Below are positions 8,526-14,594 of a DNA stretch of 49,047 bases, piece after piece. The DNA lies in NCBI GenBank assembly GCA_015075325.1, contig JABTUP010000023.1:1-49047 (forward strand), given 5' to 3'. The notes below the pieces were generated by a model. That model saw nothing but the letters and a program-made list of their open reading frames with translations. It was not told the origin of the DNA and ran no database searches. A program made the position numbers and the translations under genes. The stretch is from Flavobacteriales bacterium. GTDB taxonomy: Bacteria; Bacteroidota; Bacteroidia; Flavobacteriales_E; Vicingaceae. Position 1 is the first letter of the stretch; each line of letters starts with the position of its first letter.

Positions 8526-8901
8526 CTTTTTCTATTCTTAATTCAAGAATAGTGTTTAAAGTGGAGGAATCTTTGTAAAGAATATATACCCGATAAACCC
8601 CCGTAGTGGTTGTGAGGTTACCAATAGTGTAGTGAGTATTGTTTTTTGCATCACCATTGTGCATTATTTTAAACGCAGAAGGTGTATTTTTTTCAAAGAA
8701 ATTTTTTAAAATTAGTTCCGATTGGGTTTTGCTAAACGCTCCTTCGTTTCCAGGAATGCTTAAATCAATGGAAGCTTCCATAAATTTTGCCAACTCACCT
8801 GAATTGCCTGTTTTTAAAGCATTTACAATAGAGGTTGATAAGGGTAAAGCAAAAGAAAAAAGGCTTAACGACACTAAAAAGATAAAAAATAATTTTTTCA
8901 T
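8518..8901 (-). CDS. DUF4783 family exported protein
   Basis: A 127-residue protein with a clear signal peptide (MKKLFFIFLVSLSLFSFA, about 1-19). The mature part resembles the small DUF4783 family of Bacteroidota: STSIVNALKTGNSGELAKFM, QSELILKNFFEKN and YRVYILYKDSS, with an NTF2-like alternation of helices and strands. No catalytic motif is visible. In this phylum the family is often found next to nadC, as here, where the two genes overlap by 8 bases, but no function is established. It is the first gene of the minus-strand run reaching 4666. Confidence 0.8.
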   Translation of the reverse strand: MKKLFFIFLVSLSLFSFALPLSTSIVNALKTGNSGELAKFMEASIDLSIPGNEGAFSKTQSELILKNFFEKNTPSAFKIMHNGDAKNNTHYTIGNLTTTTGVYRVYILYKDSSTLNTILELRIEKDE

Positions 8902-9004
8902 TTTTGTTTTTTTGAAGCGGTTATTGCAATAATTAAGCCATTATATCAAAATTCAATAGCTCTGTTAGTTTACCCAAAAGTAATAATTTTTTTATCTTAG
9001 CTGC

Positions 9005-9475
9005 ATGAAGATAAAACTTATTGCAATAGGCAAAACCGATGAAAAGTATTTACAAGACGGATTTGCAAAATATTTAGATCGGTTAAAACATTATATTTCG
9101 TTCGAATTGGTGGTAATTAATGATGTAAAAATTGGCTCAAAACCCAATACATTATTGCAAAAAGAAAAAGAAGCCGAATTGTTTTTTGATAAAATTCAGC
9201 CAAACGATTTTGTAGTGCTTTTAGATGAAAATGGCAAATCGTTTACTTCGGTAGCTTTTGCCGATTATGTTCAAAAACGAATGAATGCATCAACTGATGT
9301 TGTTTTTTTAATTGGAGGTCCTTTTGGTTTTTCTGATAAAATTTACCAACGTGCCAACGATAAAATTTCGCTTTCAAAAATGACCTTTTCGCACCAAATG
9401 ATACGCTTGTTTTTTGTTGAACAGGTTTACAGGGCTTTTACCATTATAAAAGGAGAAAAATACCACCATGTTTAA
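9005..9475 (+). CDS. rlmH: 23S rRNA (pseudouridine1915-N3)-methyltransferase RlmH
   Basis: A 156-residue SPOUT-class methyltransferase that modifies pseudouridine 1915 of 23S rRNA using SAM. The length is the family norm (about 155-157). Visible motifs are VVLLDENGKSFTS, the knot sequence FLIGGPFGFSDKIYQRA, SLSKMTFSHQMIRLFFVEQVYRA, and the conserved C-terminal KYHH. It diverges from the DUF4783 gene. A weak promoter-like TATCTTAG lies just upstream of the ATG. Confidence 0.97.
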   Translation: MKIKLIAIGKTDEKYLQDGFAKYLDRLKHYISFELVVINDVKIGSKPNTLLQKEKEAELFFDKIQPNDFVVLLDENGKSFTSVAFADYVQKRMNASTDVVFLIGGPFGFSDKIYQRANDKISLSKMTFSHQMIRLFFVEQVYRAFTIIKGEKYHHV

Positions 9476-9783
9476 ACAGGCTGTGTAAATAATGTGTTGA
9501 AGCTGAGTCAAAATTATCACATTATTCGTAGAGACGCATGATGATGCGTCTCTCAGTTTAATCACATTCTTTCCGTAGTTTGAAACCAAGCCTTTGATTG
9601 TTAGCAACTACTGACTTTGTAAGCTTCCCTGAAAGTAGTCAATAAGAGAAATAGAACAAAATTCTTCATTATCGTGTCGTCATAAATCGCATATAACTTG
9701 TGTATAACCGCAAGTTCATTTGTAATTAATGTCTTCTTCATAAATAAGTCGTTTTTGTGTCAACTTATTTCAGAACGAGACAG
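9476..9783. other. Gene-free spacer with a hairpin and a probable broken exported-gene start
   Basis: About 308 bases without a convincing gene. It holds a GTAG-hairpin (9528-9553), a 6-bp inverted repeat AACTTG/CAAGTT (9695-9716), and on the minus strand a short frame from ATG 9669 to a stop at 9601. That frame begins like a signal peptide (MKNFVLFLLLTTF) but stops after 22 codons. The minus-strand frame read through 9607-9374 has no family resemblance and is probably chance. I interpret the spacer as the residue of a deleted or decayed gene. Confidence 0.4.
9528..9553 (+). repeat. REP-like hairpin with 5' GTAG
   Basis: A 10-bp arm AGAGACGCAT (9530-9539), a 4-base loop GATG and a perfect complementary arm ATGCGTCTCT (9544-9553). 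The tetranucleotide GTAG (9528-9531) sits at the 5' foot. This is the layout of REP elements mobilised by Y1 REP-associated tyrosine transposases (RAYTs). No T-tract follows, so it is not a standard terminator. It is GC-rich against its surroundings. I see only one copy in the window. Confidence 0.55.
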
Positions 9784-10203
9784 TTAAGAAAAGAAAGTAA
9801 TAAATGAATCTTCAGCAATGATGTGTACCGATTTTGGAAATTCACCATGAAGAACTAATTTATTTTCATGTCGGTGCTCCAATTCTTGTAATTTGCTTTT
9901 GTTAATCAAAATCACAGTCGATTTTCCATGGTGGTCAGTTTTGTCAAGAATGGATTCGCCATTAAAATCACATTGCCAATGTGTTTCTCCCATTTCTTCT
10001 TGGTATGCTACACTTATGGTGGGCATTTGAAAGTAATTGTGTGCACCAATACCTTCAAAATCGAATACCATTCTTACCAATCCACTCTCTAATATTAAAT
10101 CTTCGTTTTTTAACCCCAATGCTGCAAACGATATTTTTCCGCTTGTTGGGCTTGTAAATTTTACTTTAATTTCACCTTGATTAATCTCTACATTTTGACT
10201 CAT
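9784..10203 (-). CDS. Hypothetical protein
   Basis: 139 residues, no signal peptide and no membrane segment. The sequence alternates short beta strands with polar turns and includes a His/Asp-rich stretch (DKTDHHGKS, about 86-94, and LEHRHENK, about 111-118). I do not recognise a family. The frame has normal codon usage for the region. It is transcribed alone: the enoyl-CoA hydratase terminator (10247-10279) lies upstream on the same strand, and the gene-free spacer lies downstream. Probably a real cytosolic protein of unknown function. Confidence 0.6.
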   Translation of the reverse strand: MSQNVEINQGEIKVKFTSPTSGKISFAALGLKNEDLILESGLVRMVFDFEGIGAHNYFQMPTISVAYQEEMGETHWQCDFNGESILDKTDHHGKSTVILINKSKLQELEHRHENKLVLHGEFPKSVHIIAEDSFITFFS

Positions 10204-10246
10204 AATTCTATTGTTTTTGGTTTATGCAATAAAGTTCGACTTACAT

Positions 10247-10279
10247 AAAACAAAATAGCCTGACAATTATCAGGCTATT
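10247..10279 (-). terminator. Intrinsic terminator of the paaZ-VOC-enoyl-CoA hydratase operon
   Basis: On the minus strand a perfect 10-bp stem, AATAGCCTGA / TCAGGCTATT (10254-10279, 6-base loop), is followed by TTTTGTTTT-like sequence (10247-10255). It lies 22 bases after the stop codon of the enoyl-CoA hydratase gene. Confidence 0.75.
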
Positions 10280-10300
10280 GAATGTTAAAAAACAAGTGTA

Positions 10301-11074
10301 TTATTTTCCTTTAAAGGCATTAATGGCATTTCGAGTAAAATCAGACAAAACCAACTTGCCACTCATTCCTGCACGTTCAATTAATAGCGTGTCCCAATGG
10401 TCGGTACCTTGCCAAAAAGCTTTTTTCATCATGCTCATGGCTTCGGGGTTTGATTTAGCTAATTTATTTGCCAATTCTTCAACAGCTTTATCTAAATCTT
10501 CAACCGAATCAAAAATTTCAGCATAAAGTGTTTTTTCTTTAGCCCATTCGGCACTGTACCATTCGGTCGCGTTTATTGCTAACATGCTCATTGCAGAAGT
10601 GCCAATTTTACGTTCAACAGCTGGCCCAACCACAAAAGGACCTATACCAACAGCTAATTCGCTTAATTTTACAGCAGCATTTTTGGTAGCATAACAAAAA
10701 TCTACAGCACTAGCCATTCCAACGCCACCACCAACTGCTTTTCCTTGCACACGGCCAATAATAAATTTTGGACATTTACGTGCTGCATTGATAACATTTG
10801 CAAAGCCTGAAAAGAATTTAGTTCCTGTTTCCAAATCATTAATGGAAATTAACTCGTCGAAACTTGCTCCTGCACAAAATGCTTTATCGCCTTTCGATTT
10901 TAACACAATTACTTTAATTGCATTGTTTTTTCCTGCTTCGGTAATGGTTTCGGCTAATTTGTTTAAAATTTTTCCTGGCAAAGAATTACTCATCGGATGA
11001 AAAAATTCAATCGTTGCAATTCCTTTTTCGTTAACCGAAATCTCTACTGAGCCTTGTTCTGTTATTGTTGTCAT
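10301..11074 (-). CDS. Enoyl-CoA hydratase/isomerase (crotonase) family protein
   Basis: With the ATG at 11074 the protein has 257 residues, the usual crotonase length. The oxyanion-hole regions are FCAGASFDEL (about 69-78) and GKAVGGGVGMASAVDF (about 111-126). Of the two glutamates of true hydratases, the one equivalent to Glu164 is present (KLSELAVGIGP). The Glu144 position in GGGVGMA is Gly, so an isomerase or other crotonase reaction is likelier than simple hydration. The start at 11074 is preceded at 8 bases by GGAGG, contributed by a palindromic element. An upstream ATG at 11119 would only translate that element. The gene is last in the operon with paaZ and the VOC gene, suggesting a role in acyl-CoA or ring-cleavage metabolism. 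Confidence 0.85.
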   Translation of the reverse strand: MTTITEQGSVEISVNEKGIATIEFFHPMSNSLPGKILNKLAETITEAGKNNAIKVIVLKSKGDKAFCAGASFDELISINDLETGTKFFSGFANVINAARKCPKFIIGRVQGKAVGGGVGMASAVDFCYATKNAAVKLSELAVGIGPFVVGPAVERKIGTSAMSMLAINATEWYSAEWAKEKTLYAEIFDSVEDLDKAVEELANKLAKSNPEAMSMMKKAFWQGTDHWDTLLIERAGMSGKLVLSDFTRNAINAFKGK

Positions 11075-11078
11075 TTTT

Positions 11079-11112
11079 AGCCCCTCCCAACCTCCCCAAA
11101 GGGGAGGAGTTT
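11079..11112 (-). repeat. GC-rich palindromic element, copy 1
   Basis: Read on the minus strand it is a hairpin head (CTCCCC-TTT-GGGGAG) followed by a G-rich tail (GTTGGGAGGGGCT). It ends 5 bases before the ATG of the enoyl-CoA hydratase gene, and its tail contains the only strong Shine-Dalgarno sequence of that gene. Its tail points away from copy 2, so the hairpin heads of the pair face each other across about 90 bases. Confidence 0.8.
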
Positions 11113-11114
11113 CC

Positions 11115-11144
11115 ATCACACTTGCTTAAGTGTATAAGTGTGAT
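11115..11144. repeat. 9-bp inverted repeat between palindromic elements 1 and 2
   Basis: ATCACACTT (11115-11123) and AAGTGTGAT (11136-11144) are perfect complements separated by 12 bases. A run of eight T follows a few bases later on the plus strand, but no plus-strand gene lies upstream, so a terminator role is doubtful. It may be an operator-like or structural site in the operon gap. Confidence 0.4.
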
Positions 11145-11201
11145 TGGATGTTTTTTTTATGTTTATATTAATTAATTTACCATTTTTTTGTGCTACCACG
11201 C

Positions 11202-11235
11202 AAGCCCCTCCTTCGGAGGGGTTGGGGAGGCTTTT
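11202..11235 (+). repeat. GC-rich palindromic element, copy 2
   Basis: The head CCCCTCC-TTC-GGAGGGG (11205-11221) is followed by the tail TTGGGGAGGCTTTT. It is in the opposite orientation to copy 1. The tail abuts and slightly overlaps the stop codon of the VOC gene (11234-11236, minus strand). Confidence 0.8.
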
Positions 11236-11620
11236 ATTTTTCTTCCGAGAAAGTTAATACATAACCATTATTATCAATTATTGAAAACTCTATGGTATCA
11301 TAAAAAGTACTTTCTAAATCGGCTATTATTTCTACTTCATTATCTACTAATTCTTCGTGCAATTCGGTAATTCGGTCAACTTTAATGTAAAAAGTTAATC
11401 CGCCACCAGGTTTTTGCGACTTTAATTTGGGTAGTTCGTCTTTCAAGCTTTTTGCCGATTGAAACATTAAAATCACATCGTTACGTTTTACCATTGCCCA
11501 ATCTGGGTTTCCTTTCTCAGGAACAGTTTTTAATAACGTAAATCCTAAAATATCAGTATAGTATTCGATGGTCTCTTCCACATCGTTTACCATTAGGTTT
11601 GGGGTAAGTGAGTTTAGCAT
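11234..11620 (-). CDS. VOC (glyoxalase/bleomycin resistance) superfamily protein
   Basis: A 128-residue single-domain VOC protein with the typical two beta-alpha-beta-beta-beta units. It begins LTPNLMVNDVEETIEYYTDI, continues GFTLLKTVP and DVILMFQSA, and ends with the second module (GLTFYIKVD, then FSIIDNNGYVLTFSEE). The metal-ligand pattern is partial: a C-terminal Glu is present, but no clear His opens the first strand (MLNSLTP). The substrate cannot be assigned. It lies between paaZ and the crotonase gene in the same direction. Palindromic elements abut its stop codon and lie 17 bases upstream of its start. Confidence 0.85.
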   Translation of the reverse strand: MLNSLTPNLMVNDVEETIEYYTDILGFTLLKTVPEKGNPDWAMVKRNDVILMFQSAKSLKDELPKLKSQKPGGGLTFYIKVDRITELHEELVDNEVEIIADLESTFYDTIEFSIIDNNGYVLTFSEEK

Positions 11621-11637
11621 AATTTTTATTTTTTATT

Positions 11638-11670
11638 CTCCCCTAAAAAGGGGAGTTAGAGGGGTGTTTT
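11638..11670 (+). repeat. GC-rich palindromic element, copy 3
   Basis: The head CTCCCCT-AAAA-AGGGGAG (11638-11655) is followed by the tail TTAGAGGGGTGTTTT. It lies in the gap between paaZ and the VOC gene and is oriented opposite to copy 4, with the two tails meeting in the middle of the gap. The head tolerates arm changes relative to copies 1 and 2 while keeping the pairing. Confidence 0.75.
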
Positions 11671-11675
11671 TATTA

Positions 11676-11709
11676 CACCACCCTTAATCCCTCCTTTTTA
11701 GGAGGGAGA
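11676..11709 (-). repeat. GC-rich palindromic element, copy 4
   Basis: On the minus strand the head TCCCTCCT-AAAA-AGGAGGGA (11690-11708) is followed by the tail TTAAGGGTGGTG. It starts directly after the paaZ stop codon (11710-11712). With copy 3 it makes a second inverted pair, here tail to tail, whereas copies 1 and 2 are head to head. Confidence 0.75.
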
Positions 11710-13782
11710 TTAATCTTGATTTTTAAATTTCACCATGGTTAAAATAGTTGCCAAAGCTACGGTTTCTCCTGTTTCGTCGTACACATCAACTAAAAATTTT
11801 ACAATTCCTTTTTTAATATCCATTCCTTTTGGAATTTCTTCGCCTTCATTAAATTCTTTTTTCTCTTGCGAAATTTTTTCTTTCGCCGTAAAACGAACGC
11901 CAATGGTCATACCCGGATAAACAGGTTTAACAAAACGACATTCTTCTAAACCATAGTTTAATAAAACAGGACCTTTTTTACCATCAACAAATAAACCAGC
12001 TGCTTTCGATAATACCCAATAACCGTGGGCAACATTACGTTCAAAAATTGTTCCTTCTAACGAAGTTGCATCAACATGAGCATAGAAGTGGTCGCCACTT
12101 ACATTGGCAAAGTTTACAATATCGGCATCGGTAACGGTATGTTTTCTAGTAATTACCGTTTCACCAATTTGGATTTCTTCAAAATACTTTTGGAAAACGT
12201 GTTTATCGAATTCGGTTTGTTCCGCACCGTATTGATATTGGTTGGTTACTTTAGTTATCATGGTTGGAGAACCTTGAATAGCTGTTCGTTGCATGTAGTG
12301 TAAAATACCTCGCTTACCTCCCATTTCTTCTCCACCACCTGCTCTTCCTGGTCCACCATGAGTAAGTAATGGCATTGGAGAACCATGCCCTGTACTTTCT
12401 TTAGCACAAGCTGCATTTAAAATTAAAATTCGTCCGTGCATACAAGCTGCACCCAAAACAAATTCTTTAGCAATTTTATCGTCGTTGGTAACAATTGAAC
12501 AAACCAACGAACCTTTACCCATTTTTGCTAATTCAATGGCTTCGTCTAAATTTTTATAAGGAATAATGGTAGAAACTGGTCCGAAAGCTTCAATGTTGTG
12601 GCAATCGGTATTTACAAAAGGGTTGTCGTTTATAAACAAAATGGGCGACATAAATGCACCTTTGTTTTTATCAGCACCAACCACCTCGTAATTATCTAAG
12701 TTTCCAAACACCATTTTTTGTGTTTTAGAAAGTTGTTCTACTTTTTCGCGAACTTCTTTTACTTGTTCTAATCCTGCTAAAGAACCCATACGAACTCCTT
12801 CTACCTCTGGATTTCCAATTACGGTTTGAGCCAATCGTTTGCCTAAAGCTATTTGTACATCTTCAACCAATTTTTCAGGCACAATAATTCTACGTACTGC
12901 AGTACATTTTTGACCTGCTTTTACAGTCATTTCGCGTTGAACTTCTTTGATAAACAAATCAAATTCTTCAGTTCCTGGCACAGCATCCTCTCCCAATATT
13001 GAAGCGTTTAATGAATCGGCCTCCATATTAAATGGCACAGCTTCTTCTAACAAGCGAGGATGAGATTTAAGCATCTTACCTGTAGAAGCAGAGCCTGTAA
13101 AAGTTACTACATCTTGGTTGGTTACGTGGTCTAAAATTCCGTTGGCTGAGCCACAAATTAATTGCAAAGCACCCTCTGGTAAAATTTTAGAATCGATAAT
13201 ATCTTTAACCATTACTTCGGTTAAGAAAGATGTTAAAGTTGCTGGTTTAACAATTGCGGGAACACCAGCCATAAAGTTAACAGCTATTTTCTCCAACATT
13301 CCCCAAATAGGAAAGTTAAATGCGTTGATGTGAATGGCAACACCTTGTTTTGGAACCATAATGTGGTGACCAATAAAAGTTCCACCTTTTGAAAGTGGAG
13401 CGGTTTCTCCGTCAATGTAAAAAGACTCGTCGGGAAACTGACGACGCAAACTTGCATTGGCGAATAAATTACCAATACCTCCTTCAATATCAATCCAACT
13501 ATCTACTTTGGTTGCACCAGTTTTTGAACTAACCGCATAATACTTTGCTTTTAATGAAATGAGGTGCATTGCAAGTGCTTTTAACATTAAGCCTCTTTCC
13601 TGAAAAGTCATTTTTCGTAATGCTGGTCCGCCCACTTTTCTTGCATAATCCATCATTGCTGCAAAGTCGAGCCCTTCGCTAGATGCTGTTGCTATTTGTT
13701 CTCCAGTAATGGCATTAAACAATGGTTTTTCTTTTCCCTCACCTGCAATCCATTTTCCTTGAGCGTAGTTTTGTAGTTTCAT
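11710..13782 (-). CDS. paaZ: Bifunctional PaaZ: ring-opening enoyl-CoA hydratase (MaoC) fused to aldehyde dehydrogenase
   Basis: A 690-residue two-domain enzyme matching E. coli PaaZ in size. In phenylacetate catabolism PaaZ opens the oxepin-CoA ring and oxidises the resulting semialdehyde with NADP. The aldehyde dehydrogenase domain spans about 1-520 with Glu254 in FNMEADSLNAS and the nucleophile Cys293 in AGQKCTAVRR. The MaoC-like domain spans about 535-690 with catalytic Asp564 and His569 in GDHFYAHVD. No other paa genes (paaABCDE, paaG, paaJ, paaK) are visible in the window, so the full pathway cannot be confirmed. It is first in an operon with the VOC and crotonase genes. Confidence 0.95.
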   Translation of the reverse strand: MKLQNYAQGKWIAGEGKEKPLFNAITGEQIATASSEGLDFAAMMDYARKVGGPALRKMTFQERGLMLKALAMHLISLKAKYYAVSSKTGATKVDSWIDIEGGIGNLFANASLRRQFPDESFYIDGETAPLSKGGTFIGHHIMVPKQGVAIHINAFNFPIWGMLEKIAVNFMAGVPAIVKPATLTSFLTEVMVKDIIDSKILPEGALQLICGSANGILDHVTNQDVVTFTGSASTGKMLKSHPRLLEEAVPFNMEADSLNASILGEDAVPGTEEFDLFIKEVQREMTVKAGQKCTAVRRIIVPEKLVEDVQIALGKRLAQTVIGNPEVEGVRMGSLAGLEQVKEVREKVEQLSKTQKMVFGNLDNYEVVGADKNKGAFMSPILFINDNPFVNTDCHNIEAFGPVSTIIPYKNLDEAIELAKMGKGSLVCSIVTNDDKIAKEFVLGAACMHGRILILNAACAKESTGHGSPMPLLTHGGPGRAGGGEEMGGKRGILHYMQRTAIQGSPTMITKVTNQYQYGAEQTEFDKHVFQKYFEEIQIGETVITRKHTVTDADIVNFANVSGDHFYAHVDATSLEGTIFERNVAHGYWVLSKAAGLFVDGKKGPVLLNYGLEECRFVKPVYPGMTIGVRFTAKEKISQEKKEFNEGEEIPKGMDIKKGIVKFLVDVYDETGETVALATILTMVKFKNQD

Positions 13783-13988
13783 TATTCCGTATTATTAAAT
13801 TCTTGAGGTCATAAAATTAATTTTTTGGAATATATTTTACAACATAAAAACCGTTCAATTTATTTTTGAGCTTGTATTAGTCTGAAGTGTTATTTTTTGA
13901 TTGTTTTTTTCTTTAGAAATAAAAAAATGACGAAAATTTATACCAAATCATTTTACTGTAATACAAGCGTTTGTAAGGTTATTTTTGC

Positions 13989-13996
13989 TAACTTTG
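13989..13996 (+). promoter_or_regulatory. Candidate -7 promoter box (TAACTTTG) of the toxin-antitoxin pair
   Basis: Exact TAnnTTTG match, with a TTTG at 13970-13973 upstream (spacing 15, shorter than the usual 17-20). The implied transcript starts only about 9 bases before ATG 14012, consistent with that start rather than the in-frame one at 13985. Confidence 0.45.
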
Positions 13997-14011
13997 TCTA
14001 AAACCATTACC

Positions 14012-14221
14012 ATGAGCACTTTAATAATTTACGCAACCAATCCAAAAGATTTAACACTTTTAATTGAATTAGCTAAAAGATTGAAGATTTCTTTTAAATT
14101 GGTTAATGATGAAAAAAACCGTTACAACGACAAAACTGAAAAATCAATTAAAGAAGCAAGATCTGGAAAAGAACTAACTGAAGTAACCTTAGATGAATTT
14201 AGAAAACAACTATACGAATAA
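14012..14221 (+). CDS. Putative antitoxin of YafQ-type module
   Basis: 69 residues from ATG 14012. The upstream in-frame start at 13985 lies inside the promoter box and is unlikely. The N terminus (STLIIYATNPKDLTLLIELAKRLKIS) looks like a short strand and helix. The C-terminal part is charged (EKSIKEARSGKELTEVTLDEFRKQLYE), like toxin-wrapping tails of antitoxins. It does not show the classic RelB/DinJ ribbon-helix-helix sequence; it resembles small Bacteroidota antitoxin-like proteins such as DUF2683. Assignment rests mainly on position: its stop overlaps the toxin start by one base (TAATG). Confidence 0.7.
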   Translation: MSTLIIYATNPKDLTLLIELAKRLKISFKLVNDEKNRYNDKTEKSIKEARSGKELTEVTLDEFRKQLYE

Positions 14222-14493
14222 TGTATAGATTAATACTAACAAATGGGTTTAAAAAAGACCTTAAACTAGCTAAAAAGAGAGGTTTAAAAATGACTTTGCT
14301 TGATGAAGTTGTTAGTGTTTTAGTAGAAAATGGCAAACTACCTGCCAAATATAAACCACACTTACTAAAAGGAAAATATACAGGACTTTGGGAATGCCAC
14401 ATTCAACCAGATTGGCTGCTTGTTTGGGAGCAAGAAGATACCATTAAGTTAATTACCCTTATTGCAATAGGAACTCACGCTGATTTATTTTAA
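14221..14493 (+). CDS. YafQ family (RelE superfamily) mRNA interferase toxin
   Basis: 90 residues, the family norm. The pattern of YafQ active-site residues is kept in order and spacing: His47 (YKPHLLKG), His60 (WECHIQPDW), Asp64, His86 (GTHADLF) and terminal Phe90. This matches His50, His63, Asp67, His87 and Phe91 of E. coli YafQ, a ribosome-dependent mRNA endonuclease. The N terminus YRLILTNGFKKDLKLAKKRG is also typical. It is translated from an ATG that overlaps the antitoxin stop codon. All key residues are intact, so the toxin is probably active. Confidence 0.9.
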   Translation: MYRLILTNGFKKDLKLAKKRGLKMTLLDEVVSVLVENGKLPAKYKPHLLKGKYTGLWECHIQPDWLLVWEQEDTIKLITLIAIGTHADLF

Positions 14494-14594
14494 AAGATTA
14501 GATTAATTTGCTTTTAACTTTTTTAATATGTTTTCTTTTATTGTCAATTTTAACTTTTCTGTTAGGCACAAAAAAAAAAACATTTTTATAATTT

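Noticed and set aside
11075..11119. N-terminal extension of the enoyl-CoA hydratase from an upstream ATG (peptide beginning METPPLWGG)
   Set aside because: It is only translation of palindromic element 1; the ATG at 11074 has a good Shine-Dalgarno site and gives the normal family start.
11188..11370. Plus-strand 60-codon frame starting MCYHASPSFGG
   Set aside because: It runs through palindromic element 2 and then antisense to the VOC gene; no family resemblance.
11710..13782. A complete phenylacetate degradation island
   Set aside because: Only paaZ and one crotonase-family gene are present; no oxygenase, ligase or thiolase genes of the pathway in the window.
14498..14594. Possible small gene or terminator after the toxin gene
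   Set aside because: Only a weak AT-rich inverted repeat (TTAAAAG/CTTTTAA) and poly-A/T runs; no supported gene or convincing terminator.
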